Positions 55,621-64,000 of a stretch of 64,000 bases of DNA are shown piece after piece. The position numbers and the translations under genes were made by a program. This DNA comes from CAYJHC01 sp964369465 (GTDB lineage Bacteria; Bacillota; Clostridia; Peptostreptococcales; Anaerovoracaceae), in NCBI GenBank assembly GCA_964369465.1, contig CAYJEX010000005.1, positions 1 through 64,000 on the forward strand, read 5' to 3'. The notes beneath the pieces were generated by a model. It saw nothing but the letters and a program-made list of their open reading frames with translations, ran no database searches and was not told the DNA's origin. Each line of letters opens with the position of its first letter. Positions within the stretch are counted from its first letter, which is position 1.

Positions 55621-56895
55621 TTAAATGCTTGCTTGAATTTTTGCCAAAGCTTGCTCGTTTATTGAATCCGCATATTCAGAATCCATTTCTTTCATCCCAC
55701 CTGGGAATTCATATTTTGCCATAAGGTCTACAAAATATTTTGGCTCAAATTGCTCTGGGTTGCAAACTCCAACGCCTTCCCATTTACCTGTAGCAATAAG
55801 TTCTAGCATTATAACTGGGTTAAATGCAGTTTGTGCAACTACTGCGTTTGTGCCATATTTTTTTACACATTCTTCGTTATCTGCTACTTGATATAAGTAA
55901 ACTGATCTTTTCTTTCCATCTTTAAGTCCAGTTACCCAAGTACCTGCGCAACCTTTTCCTGTCATTTTCAAAGTAGCTTCTGTAGGATCTGGAATTACCT
56001 TACATAAGAAATCTCTTGGTGCTATTTCAGTGTCTCCAATTTTGATTTTTTCCCAAGCTTCTGCCATTCCCATTTCTCTTAAGTTAAGTAGTATTTCTCT
56101 AAGTTCTCTAGGAACACCAAATTTAAAAGTAACTCTTTCACAGTCAATATGTCTTGGAACCATAAGAACTTCTTCGTGCTCTACGTTAATTACTTCTACT
56201 TCTCCTATTCCACCTGGGAAATCAAACATCTCAGCTTCTGAGAAGTTCTCAGTAGTGAACCATCCTTTGTCTTTTTCCCAAACAACTGGAGGGTTCAAAC
56301 ATTCTTCTATAGTAGTCCATACTGAGAATCCAAAATATCCAACATCCTCTCCATCATAATTGTCACCATCTCTAACGTTTACTTCATGTACTACATCAAA
56401 CAAATATTTTTCTGCATACTTTGCATATACATTAGCCATTCCAGGTTCTACTCCTGAGCCTGCAAGTGCCAATATTCCTTTTTTCTTCCAATCTTCATCT
56501 TTTGCATATTGATAGTCGCCCAATTTAATATGGCATTTATTATATGGATCTTCCGGATGCACTTTAGATAGAGTCATTGCACAATCCATATATCCTATCC
56601 CTAAATCGTAACAAGTGTCAAATATGTTTTCGTTAAAGTTTGGCGGGCAAGCATTCAAAACAAATGTGATATCATGTTTTTTAGCTACTTCTTTAATGCT
56701 CTCAGAGTCCTTTGCATTTACAAACTCGCCAACAAATCTTTCATCAGCACATCCCTCAGCAACTGCTTTCGCTCTTGCTTCATCAAAATCCGAAACAACA
56801 ACTTTTTCAGCCCACATTCCACCTTCGCCAGCTCTTTTAATTATTTTTGCAGCAGAATTCCCTACTCCACCAGCACCTAAAATTAATAATCTCAT
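55621..56895 (-). CDS. Saccharopine dehydrogenase-family oxidoreductase
   Basis: A 424-residue NAD(P)-linked enzyme with an N-terminal Rossmann fold (LLILGAGGVGNSAAKI) and a catalytic domain with ALAGSGVEPGMANVYAKYA. The C-terminal part reads CAGTWVTGLKDGKKRSVYLY. Candidates are saccharopine dehydrogenase, lysine-epsilon dehydrogenase and carboxynorspermidine dehydrogenase; length and the C-terminal GTWVxGxKDGKxRSV pattern look most like the carboxynorspermidine branch. GGAGG precedes ATG 56895. Located about 3 kb from the kam genes on the same strand, which suggests amino-acid or polyamine metabolism, but no direct link is visible. Confidence 0.82.
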   Translation of the reverse strand: MRLLILGAGGVGNSAAKIIKRAGEGGMWAEKVVVSDFDEARAKAVAEGCADERFVGEFVNAKDSESIKEVAKKHDITFVLNACPPNFNENIFDTCYDLGIGYMDCAMTLSKVHPEDPYNKCHIKLGDYQYAKDEDWKKKGILALAGSGVEPGMANVYAKYAEKYLFDVVHEVNVRDGDNYDGEDVGYFGFSVWTTIEECLNPPVVWEKDKGWFTTENFSEAEMFDFPGGIGEVEVINVEHEEVLMVPRHIDCERVTFKFGVPRELREILLNLREMGMAEAWEKIKIGDTEIAPRDFLCKVIPDPTEATLKMTGKGCAGTWVTGLKDGKKRSVYLYQVADNEECVKKYGTNAVVAQTAFNPVIMLELIATGKWEGVGVCNPEQFEPKYFVDLMAKYEFPGGMKEMDSEYADSINEQALAKIQASI

Positions 56896-57155
56896 GTTTC
56901 TCCTCCTATTTCTTTGCTCGTAGCCTATTTAAAATTTGTTGAAAAATATATGTCCTAAGTTTTAGCAAAAAGGCATTCAACTTACCTTTTACTATATACT
57001 CTTATTTTAACAATACAGTTTAAATTTACAATAATGTTTTTGCTAAGGAAATGTATTACTTTGCTCAATTTTTCAGCTTCAAGTTTCAGATGAGGGTTTA
57101 ATGTACTATTTTGTTCTAGTTATTTGATATATATGCACTTTTATCTAAAATACAG

Positions 57156-58049
57156 CTATTCGCGTACAACAATCTTGTTTTGTTTCTTCGGAAGATTAGC
57201 TATCAAAACAGCGAACATAATCAGTGCTCCACCAATTATCATGTTCGAAGTAAGTATGTCACCAATAAGTAGATAGCCAAAAATACATGCAATTAAAGGC
57301 TCTACAGTATTAATAATAGCTGCGTTTCCTGCACCTATCATTTTGACACCTATTGCGTTGAGCAATATAGCTAAAAACGCACAAACTATTGCCAGGAACA
57401 TAATATATCCCCACTGTAGCGAATTTTCCATAACAAGTGGTTTTTCTGAAATGAGACATCTTACCAAATTAAACAGAGCCGACATTCCTAGAATATATCC
57501 CGACACAACAAACGAATTCATTTTCTTTATTGGCGGAGATGCCAATCCAAATATGTAAAAAACATATGAAATAGCAGTACCAAAAGCGAAAACTATTCCA
57601 ATAATATTTCCTGACATATTAGGCGACCAAATTACAAGCGTCATTCCTACCATTGAAATAAAGACAGCAATAATTTTGCTCCCCCTAACAGGCTCTATCC
57701 TCCTAATCATCTCTACCGCAACAATTATTGCAGGAAATGTAAAAGAAACAATAGTTGCTAGAGATCCCGAAATATAATCAAATGCCATATAAAGTGTTGT
57801 CGCTATTCCTATATAAGCTATGCATACGAGAAGCAAGGGCTTTATTTCCTCTTTCTTAGGCTTAAACGATATTTTTTTCAAAATAATATACGCCCACAAA
57901 AAAATAGCAGAGTAGAAGAATTTACCAAATAGTAAAGTTTCAGTCTCCATCCCTGCCTCAAACGACAAAAATGAAACGGAAGGGACAAGCCCATACGCTA
58001 TCGTTGTCCCAAACACGCACATCATTCCAATTATTTTCGTCTTATTCAT
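57156..58049 (-). CDS. EamA/DMT-family transporter
   Basis: A 297-residue membrane protein with ten hydrophobic segments in two repeats of the EamA (DUF6) type, ending in a basic tail. Members export or import amino acids and other metabolites; substrate is unknown. Its ATG overlaps the stop of the AraC-type regulator gene (ATGA), so the two are translationally coupled, and the regulator probably controls this transporter or senses its substrate. Confidence 0.88.
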   Translation of the reverse strand: MNKTKIIGMMCVFGTTIAYGLVPSVSFLSFEAGMETETLLFGKFFYSAIFLWAYIILKKISFKPKKEEIKPLLLVCIAYIGIATTLYMAFDYISGSLATIVSFTFPAIIVAVEMIRRIEPVRGSKIIAVFISMVGMTLVIWSPNMSGNIIGIVFAFGTAISYVFYIFGLASPPIKKMNSFVVSGYILGMSALFNLVRCLISEKPLVMENSLQWGYIMFLAIVCAFLAILLNAIGVKMIGAGNAAIINTVEPLIACIFGYLLIGDILTSNMIIGGALIMFAVLIANLPKKQNKIVVRE

Positions 58050-59602
58050 TTATTGTTTTCATTTTCCTCATCTATCAATATAAGCTCGCTCTCCATACTA
58101 TTTAGAATCGATCTAACTAGTACATTTTCTCCCGCCGGAATCGACTCATAATCAACTTTTGGAAATCCTCTTATAGCAGCAATAACTTTGTCTCTATCGT
58201 TAGAATAGTAAGTTCCTTCTTTTGATTTCTTTAAATTTTCCAAAACAGAAATTCTCGAAGTTCTATACCTTGCAATTCTTAAGTTACCTTTCAATCCTTT
58301 TATATTTATGAGAAGCTCTCTACCACCTACATCCTGTTTTGAAATATTTTCAATTTCTTCAAAATGTTCTATGGATAGTATTTCATCAACCAATTCAGAG
58401 TCAGCATATGAAACTAAAATACTATATTGTGTTTTACCGTCTCGCTCATCTATATTTTTCGCAACAATATAGTTGCTTCCCTCTTTTACTATTCTATCTC
58501 CTATTCCTTTAAACATTTGGAATGGCTTAACCAATGTCAATGCCTTACCTTTTGCAAAAACTTCAAGTATAGATTTTTCTTTAAAGGAAGTAATTGAACT
58601 CTCTGTCCCATCAATTTCGATAGCATACGATCTAAAGTTATTTTGGTTCTTATATTCCTCGTACTGATTTCCAACGTAATATTTAATGGCTTCTTCAATT
58701 TCAGGAACTGTTGCCCTCTCAATAACAGCCATCGACTTCCTATTGCTAGTCTTCCCTGCATATTTTTCTCTATATTCTGAAGGAGGCATTCCAAACCACT
58801 GTTCAAAATGTTTGACAAAATATCTCAAGGCTGAAAATCCGCATTCTTCTGCAATAGCACCCATTTTTTTTCTTGTATCCAGAACCAACTTTTCTGATTC
58901 TTCAACACGAATAAAATTTAATAGGCCTTGAAAGCTAAGCCCCGTAGATTCTTTAATAACATGCGAAAGATAAAACAAACTAAGATGCTCGTTATCAGCA
59001 ATTTCGTTCAAAGTTAGCTTTCTATGATAATTATCATACATATATGTAGTAATCCTCATAAGCCTTCCTGACAATATCTTATTTTCTTTTTTCCACTTAC
59101 AGTTGACAAATTTTCCATCTTCCAACAAAAAATGTTGAAAGTCAGAGAGCAACAAACTAATCATATTGTGTGTTTTTTCAATTATTCTATGTTCATAGCC
59201 ATATCCTTTTTGTATCATTTCCACCATTATCTTGGAAATAATAGCTTTTAACATTTCTAGATGTTCATCATCGCCATCATCGCTATCAACACCAGAAACA
59301 AAAAAATTGTTTTCTAATTTTCCTTCATAGTATTTTGAATAATATTTAAGGTCTATATGTAGAATAAGTACCATGTTAGGTTCTCCTTCTACAGCCTCAA
59401 AGCTATGCATTTCTCTTTCATTAAAGAAATAAATATCACCCTCTTTTAATCGATAAGAGTAATGCCCATTTCTCATATTAATGTTACCTTTTAACAAATA
59501 TACTATTTCCAAATCATCATGAAAATGAATTGGATGCTCGATATAATTGCCAACCGTTATAGAAATAGGTATATCTTCTGCATAATATATTTTTTCCTTC
59601 AT
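58046..59602 (-). CDS. AraC-family regulator with cupin domain and C-terminal extension
   Basis: A 518-residue transcription factor. The N-terminal cupin-like sensor (about 5-85) has HPIHFHDDLEIVYLLKG and KEGDIYFFNEREMHSF. Next is an AraC/XylS double helix-turn-helix (about 180-280) with LTLNEIADNEHLSLFYLSH and CGFSALRYFVKHFEQWFGM and PSEYREKY. About 220 further residues follow, not typical of AraC regulators; the last part (IAAIRGFPKVDYESIPAG) recalls the end of GH39-associated regulators, but I cannot assign it. AAGGG precedes ATG 59602; the frame extends to ATG 59653. Coupled to the EamA transporter. Confidence 0.85.
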   Translation of the reverse strand: MKEKIYYAEDIPISITVGNYIEHPIHFHDDLEIVYLLKGNINMRNGHYSYRLKEGDIYFFNEREMHSFEAVEGEPNMVLILHIDLKYYSKYYEGKLENNFFVSGVDSDDGDDEHLEMLKAIISKIMVEMIQKGYGYEHRIIEKTHNMISLLLSDFQHFLLEDGKFVNCKWKKENKILSGRLMRITTYMYDNYHRKLTLNEIADNEHLSLFYLSHVIKESTGLSFQGLLNFIRVEESEKLVLDTRKKMGAIAEECGFSALRYFVKHFEQWFGMPPSEYREKYAGKTSNRKSMAVIERATVPEIEEAIKYYVGNQYEEYKNQNNFRSYAIEIDGTESSITSFKEKSILEVFAKGKALTLVKPFQMFKGIGDRIVKEGSNYIVAKNIDERDGKTQYSILVSYADSELVDEILSIEHFEEIENISKQDVGGRELLINIKGLKGNLRIARYRTSRISVLENLKKSKEGTYYSNDRDKVIAAIRGFPKVDYESIPAGENVLVRSILNSMESELILIDEENENNK

Positions 59603-59787
59603 ATCCCTTTTGCTCCCATTTTTCAGCAAATTCTCAGATTCCATAGGCAACATTTCAAATTATCTTGCCCTTATTTTCTTAAACTCCTGCTTACATAGAT
59701 TTTTCTTACATGTAAATTATATAACATATCACAGAAATTATCTACAAAAAATATAATAAATTTGCTATATATTTCCTTTCGCAGTAT

Positions 59788-59821
59788 AAAAAAGATAGAA
59801 TTCGAAATTTCTATCTTTTTT
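59788..59821 (-). terminator. Bidirectional terminator downstream of kamE
   Basis: Hairpin AAAAAAGATAGAA (59788-59800) / TTCTATCTTTTTT (59809-59821) with A/T tails on both sides. On the minus strand it follows kamE and ends the kam transcript; the 300-base region 59603-59908 otherwise shows only the regulator's upstream sequence. Confidence 0.85.
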
Positions 59822-59908
59822 ATTTTTCTTCATTATGATTTTTGCGATATATGACAAAATTGTACTTCTTCTATAATTCGATGTTATTTAGATTTATCCG
59901 TTATATTA

Positions 59909-60685
59909 TCAAAGCGTTTTCGCTTTTCTTTTTACCATTTCTGTCAATATAAACGAAGCTACATGCTCTGCATATGTATGCGCACCAAAGCCCGCATCAT
60001 ATCCAAGCTCCTGTGCAAGTTCATGTGAAATCCTTGGCCCTCCACAACACAGCACAACTTTATCCCTCATGCCTTCCGCCTCCAATAGCTCTACCATATT
60101 TGTAAGATTTTGAATATGTATATCTTTTTGTGTAACAGTTTGGGAAATAATTATTGCATCAGCATTTAACTCCTTCGCTTTTGCAATAAGAGCTTCGTTT
60201 GGAACTTGACTTCCCATATTATATGCTTCTATGCCTTCATATCTTTCTAAGCCATAATGCCCATGAAACCCTTTCATATTCATTATCGCATCTATTCCCA
60301 CAGTATGCGCATCCGTTCCAGTAGACGCCCCTACAATCACAACATCTTTTTTTATATTTTCTTTTATATATTTTCCGCACTCTATTCTATCCATTATATC
60401 TACTTCTACTTTTGTAACTTTAATGTCAGTATAGTCTATTGTATGTTTGCATTTGCCATAAACAACAAAGAAAGTAAATCCGTCTTTTAAATCTTTTGCA
60501 AATACAACGCTCGGCTCTTCTAGTCCCATTTGTTTTACAAGTATTTTTGCGGCCTCATTCCCTTCCTCACCATAAGGGACAGGAAGCGTAAAAGAAAGTT
60601 GAACTTGTCCATCGTTAAGCGTGTCGCCATAAGGTTTTACTTTTGTTAAATCTACTTTTGCAATATCGTTATTACTATTCTTCAT
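59909..60685 (-). CDS. kamE: Lysine 5,6-aminomutase beta subunit KamE
   Basis: Cobalamin- and PLP-binding subunit of the enzyme that moves the terminal amino group of beta-lysine to carbon 5, giving 3,5-diaminohexanoate. The 258-residue protein has the B12-binding DxHxxG as DAHTVG at residues 125-130, and the PLP lysine expected 11 residues after the His is Lys138 (NMKGF), matching the C. sticklandii spacing of His133/Lys144. The ATG at 60685 overlaps the kamD stop by one base (TAATG). Followed by a terminator, so kamE is the last gene of the operon. Confidence 0.96.
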   Translation of the reverse strand: MKNSNNDIAKVDLTKVKPYGDTLNDGQVQLSFTLPVPYGEEGNEAAKILVKQMGLEEPSVVFAKDLKDGFTFFVVYGKCKHTIDYTDIKVTKVEVDIMDRIECGKYIKENIKKDVVIVGASTGTDAHTVGIDAIMNMKGFHGHYGLERYEGIEAYNMGSQVPNEALIAKAKELNADAIIISQTVTQKDIHIQNLTNMVELLEAEGMRDKVVLCCGGPRISHELAQELGYDAGFGAHTYAEHVASFILTEMVKRKAKTL

Positions 60686-62229
60686 TACTTTGCACCTCCC
60701 ATCATTAGAGGAATAAATGGGTTAATATATCCTTCATCCTTCATAGCTACACCATCTAATCCTTTTCCGCCATCTTTAGGTCTTTTTATTCCTGCAAATT
60801 TCCCATTTTCTAATGTATAGAATAATCCATCTTTTTCAATTTGGTGAAGTAATTCATCTGCTTCGACAAGTACCTTTTGCGCCCTTCTTTGAATTATTCC
60901 ATCTTTTTTAAACTCAATTTCATCACCAAGATGTCTCGCATTATTAAAAACATAGCTCGCATTTTCTAAAGCCAAATATCTATCTTGTATATGTGGTGTA
61001 TGAATAGCTTCCGTCATCATTCCCAAAAGCTGCAACGATTGCCCCGTAGTAATTGCAATCATATTGAACATTGCATCTTGCACGTGACCTTTGAATATAT
61101 TTCCAGTCATAAACTTTGTTGGAGGCATATATTTCAGTGAAGCATTTGGGAAAATCTCTTTTGCCATTTGTGCTTGTGCCAATTCTAGCAAAAAACCATC
61201 CTCTGTATCTGGGTCCATTTCAAATGCATGCCCTAATCCCATTTGCTCTTCTTTAATATTTGCAAGAACGGCGAATTGTTCATTTATAAATTGCGAAGCA
61301 AGAACTGTATGAGCTTCTTCAATTGCGTCTGATGTAGTTAAATAATTATCCTCTCCCGTATTAAAAATACTTCCACAATATCCAATAATCACTCTTGAAA
61401 AAAACTGATCTATCAACGTTCTTTTCATGTTTATATCTCTAAACAATATTCCATATAGTGCATCATTGAGCATTACATCTAATCTTTCAATAGCTCCCAT
61501 AGCCGCAATTTCTGGCATGCACATCCCCGAAGAATAGTTACATAATCGAATATATTTCCCAACTTCTTCTCCTACTTCATCCAACGCTTCTCTCATTATC
61601 TTGAAATTTTCCTGTGTCGCATATGTTCCTCCAAAACCTTCTGTTGTAGCACCATATGGCACATAGTCTAACAAGCTCTGTGCTGTAGTCCGAATAACCG
61701 CAATAATATCAGCACCTTGCCTTGCTGCCGACTTTGCCTGAACAACATCTTCATATATGTTGCCTGTCGCAACGATTACATACAAGTAAGGTTTTGCTCC
61801 TTCTCCTATTTCCTTGATATAATTTTCTCTTTTTTCAGTTTGTTTCTTTATTTTTTTTAACATTTCTAGTGCAATACGCGTAACTTCTTTCTCTATTTCT
61901 TCAGGCGAATGCGTTGGAAGTTCAGTAATATTAATTTCTCCTACAGAGACTTTTTCAGCTATTTCTTGAGGAGAAAGTCCAGTTTCTAAAATTGCATTTC
62001 CTATCCAATAAGCCACCCCTCTTGAAAGTCCACCCGCCTCCTTTACTTGGTCAACAACAACATTGGGAAGTGGCGTTTCAACATCATCAACTCCATCTAT
62101 TCCAAGCAATCTCAATATAGTCCTTTCCGTACTTACGGTTGTGTGTTTTTCAATATACTCTTGCATGTTTTTTGATATTCTAGCAGCACAACTTCTTGCA
62201 CTCTTTATTATATTTGGATCTAAATTTAA
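60685..62229 (-). CDS. kamD: Lysine 5,6-aminomutase alpha subunit KamD (first residues lost in a gap)
   Basis: The catalytic TIM-barrel partner of KamE, which holds the substrate and the cobalamin adenosyl group. The 514 residues visible begin LNLDPNIIKSARS, which aligns with the very start of known KamD proteins, so only a few residues and the start codon are inside the N gap. Motifs seen include IRTTAQSLLDYVPYGATTEGFGGT and MTEAIHTPHIQDRYLALEN. Stop overlaps the kamE start. It should not be read as one protein with the upstream MutS-like gene. Confidence 0.95.
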   Translation of the reverse strand, partial: LNLDPNIIKSARSCAARISKNMQEYIEKHTTVSTERTILRLLGIDGVDDVETPLPNVVVDQVKEAGGLSRGVAYWIGNAILETGLSPQEIAEKVSVGEINITELPTHSPEEIEKEVTRIALEMLKKIKKQTEKRENYIKEIGEGAKPYLYVIVATGNIYEDVVQAKSAARQGADIIAVIRTTAQSLLDYVPYGATTEGFGGTYATQENFKIMREALDEVGEEVGKYIRLCNYSSGMCMPEIAAMGAIERLDVMLNDALYGILFRDINMKRTLIDQFFSRVIIGYCGSIFNTGEDNYLTTSDAIEEAHTVLASQFINEQFAVLANIKEEQMGLGHAFEMDPDTEDGFLLELAQAQMAKEIFPNASLKYMPPTKFMTGNIFKGHVQDAMFNMIAITTGQSLQLLGMMTEAIHTPHIQDRYLALENASYVFNNARHLGDEIEFKKDGIIQRRAQKVLVEADELLHQIEKDGLFYTLENGKFAGIKRPKDGGKGLDGVAMKDEGYINPFIPLMMGGAK

Positions 62230-62329
62230 NNNNNNNNNNNNNNNNNNNNNNNNNNNNNNNNNNNNNNNNNNNNNNNNNNNNNNNNNNNNNNNNNNNNNNN
62301 NNNNNNNNNNNNNNNNNNNNNNNNNNNNN
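62230..62329. other. Assembly gap, 100 N
   Basis: Exactly 100 undetermined bases between the ATPase part of kamC and the start of kamD. The remaining C-terminus of kamC, the intergenic junction and the kamD start fall here. KamC would need roughly 70 or more further residues, i.e. more than 200 bases, so the true gap is probably longer than 100. Confidence 0.98.
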
Positions 62330-63684
62330 GTAATACTATTTTTCTCTGAAAGATAGTCAGCTATTCCTCTTGTAATAGCATTCCCTTCTATTGGATTTGT
62401 TCCACTTGCGATTTCATCAATTAAAATGATAGATTTTTCTTTACAGTTGTCTAATATTTCCTTAAACTCTTCCATTTCACTGCCAAAAGAAGACAGCCCC
62501 CTCTCCATGGATTGATTATCACCTATTAAGACTTGTATAAATGACGATAAGCCTATTTCTAATTTTTTCGCAGGAACAAAAAATCCGTACTGTGCCAAAA
62601 GAACCATCATACCAACTAGTTTAAGTGTTACAGATTTTCCGCCCATATTTGCTCCTGTAATACAAGTTACGCCTTCTTCTAACATTATGGATATTGGTAC
62701 ATATTTTTTTTTCTTTTCTTTTAAAATGTGTTCCAGTTTTAAGTTTCGTCCTTCTTTGATATTTATTCTATGTTCATTTATAATCTCTGGTTTTGTACAA
62801 TTGTTCAAAATTGCAAATTCTGCCTTGCCAATCACAAAATCCAATTCTCCAATTTTTCCCAAGTTAGAAATTAACGTATCACTATTTTCCCATATCTCTT
62901 TTGATAATAACTCCCTAACTTTCTCTTCCTCAATTTCAATTTTGCAATTTATTTTTTCTATTTCATATTTTTGTTTTTTTTGTTCTGGCGTATCTTTTAT
63001 TGCGAAAACTACTGAAGTTACATCTTGTTCTATTTCTTCTAGTTCTTCTAATCGCTTAGCTAGATTCACTTCTGCAACATTACTCTTTAAAGCTACGAAT
63101 TCAAATTTCGCTGACAAATGAATTCCAACTCTAGTTTTTATATCATCACGAACTATTTTCTTTTCATCTCTAATTAACCGTTCAATTTCTCTCTTTTTTA
63201 TTCTTAGTTCTTTTAATCTTTCTGAAAATATATCGTAAATATAAAAAGTATTAAGTCTATCTTTTGTCGGGTCTATCAAATTCAAAAGTTTTACAGTATC
63301 ACATATTACATATTCTCCTGGAAGAGCACCACAACTCACTAGTCGGTGTATTTTTTCGAATGCAAGAAGGGTGTTCTTTATTTCAAATAGTTCAACTATA
63401 GATAAAACATCTTTCTCAGCTTTCATAATAGAATTTGTAATCTCTTTCAAATTCATCATTGCTGTTTTTATTTCAGATACTACTTTACTATTGTTTTTTA
63501 CAAAACAAATTATTTCTTCAAGTAAATGCAATTCATGTATCAAGCATGCCTCATCATTAGGTAAAAAAGGTTTTATTTTTTTCTTTTTATCTATTCCAAA
63601 AGGTGTAGTTAATTCAATGCTATTTAAAACATAATTGAAATCCACAAGGTCCTTTGTCTTAGAGTTCGTAATTATTTTAGACAT
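62330..63684 (-). CDS. kamC: KamC, MutS-like ATPase of the lysine 5,6-aminomutase cluster (3' end in gap)
   Basis: The N-terminal 451 residues of a MutS-family ATPase linked to lysine 5,6-aminomutase and annotated in the family as its reactivase. Walker A is GANMGGKSVTLK and Walker B is IILIDEIASGTNP, both intact, after long helical lever segments with many Lys and Glu. The frame ends at the N gap just after ITRGIADYLSEKN. AGAGG precedes ATG 63684, one base after the kamB stop. It lacks a mismatch-recognition domain, so it is not a MutS repair protein. Confidence 0.9.
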
Positions 63685-63685
63685 T

Positions 63686-64000
63686 TTATCCTCTTACATT
63701 TATTATTGGAGTATCTTTTATTATTTTTTCCATCGCTCTCTTGAATATTTCAGGTTCAAAACAGCCTCCATTCGGAGAGTAAGGATTAATTGTTATCGCT
63801 TTAATGTTTATACTCTCTAAAACGCTAACTTTCATACCTCTTTTTTTATATTGTAACCATTCTACATTACTCATAAATATTTTAGTTGGATCTTTCAGCA
63901 CAAAATATATTTTATTTAATTTATTCCTGTTTATATATTCTACAACACTCGCACTAAAAGCTCCTGGAATATATATGCATTTTGTATTTTCTGTGATTGC
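63686..64000 (-). CDS. kamB: KamB, lysine 5,6-aminomutase reactivase subunit (5' end off window)
   Basis: The final 104 codons including stop of a minus-strand gene that continues beyond the right edge; the open frame has no stop up to 64000. The visible part contains FSASVVEYINRNKLNK and NGGCFEPEIFKRAME. It is called KamB from its place directly before kamC and kamD-kamE, which is the order in known lysine-fermentation clusters. kamA should lie outside the window. Motifs alone do not prove the family. Confidence 0.75.
   Translation of the reverse strand, partial: AITENTKCIYIPGAFSASVVEYINRNKLNKIYFVLKDPTKIFMSNVEWLQYKKRGMKVSVLESINIKAITINPYSPNGGCFEPEIFKRAMEKIIKDTPIINVRG

Noticed and set aside
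60685..63684. A single 999-residue MutS-KamD fusion protein
   Set aside because: The frame runs only through unknown bases; both halves match separate genes of the known kamC-kamD order.
1..64000. CRISPR arrays, transposases, prophage genes, tRNA or rRNA genes
   Set aside because: No regular repeats, no integrase or transposase frames, and no tRNA or rRNA sequence recognised by reading.

Overview
The window is A+T-rich DNA from a low-GC Gram-positive anaerobe, most likely an amino-acid-fermenting member of the Clostridia (Peptostreptococcaceae- or Tissierellia-like). The evidence is a lysine 5,6-aminomutase cluster (kamB-C-D-E), a CodY regulator, a T-box leader on valS, strong AGGAGG-type ribosome binding sites, a RocR-like sigma-54 activator and a biosynthetic thiolase. 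Genus cannot be fixed from the sequence alone. Two runs of 100 N (19902-20001 and 62230-62329) are scaffold gaps, so this is a draft assembly. I see no tRNA, rRNA, CRISPR array, insertion sequence or prophage.

Layout. Positions 79-32726 form a long block entirely on the minus strand, made of housekeeping genes: an RND pump, miaB, gpsA-plsY-der, ftsY-smc-rnc, plsX, a lipid kinase, folC-valS (with a valine T-box), a YigZ-like gene, hflX, codY, hslU-hslV (behind a CIRCE operator), a TudS-like gene, topA, dprA, comM, yraN and a metallo-beta-lactamase/HAD fusion. Positions 32918-37288 (plus) carry a Trk potassium system with one TrkA and two TrkH subunits. rnr and the sigma-54 activator follow on the minus strand (37299-40998). 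The activator diverges from a sigma-54-dependent operon at 41237-44680: a cyclase-family hydrolase, an Orn/Lys/Arg-type decarboxylase and an APC permease. A membrane diguanylate cyclase (plus) and a minus-strand group follow: thiolase, an isochorismatase-like hydrolase, surE and an RsuA-family pseudouridine synthase. A split threonine/serine exporter (plus) faces scpB-scpA-mtnA (minus). An iron-sulfur aldo/keto reductase (plus) precedes the last minus-strand stretch: a saccharopine-dehydrogenase-family enzyme, an EamA transporter coupled to an AraC regulator, and kamE-kamD-kamC-kamB running off the right edge.

How they fit. The kam genes take beta-lysine toward 3,5-diaminohexanoate in lysine fermentation. 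The decarboxylase operon has the parts of a switchable basic-amino-acid module: a RocR-like activator, a match to the -24/-12 sigma-54 promoter and an inverted-repeat candidate activator site. CodY, the T-box and the Ser/Thr exporter fit a lifestyle centred on amino acids. The most noteworthy signals are the sigma-54 operon, the CIRCE operator in front of hslVU, the coiled-coil insertion in the RND pump, the metallo-beta-lactamase/HAD fusion, and a structured leader before the TudS-like gene.
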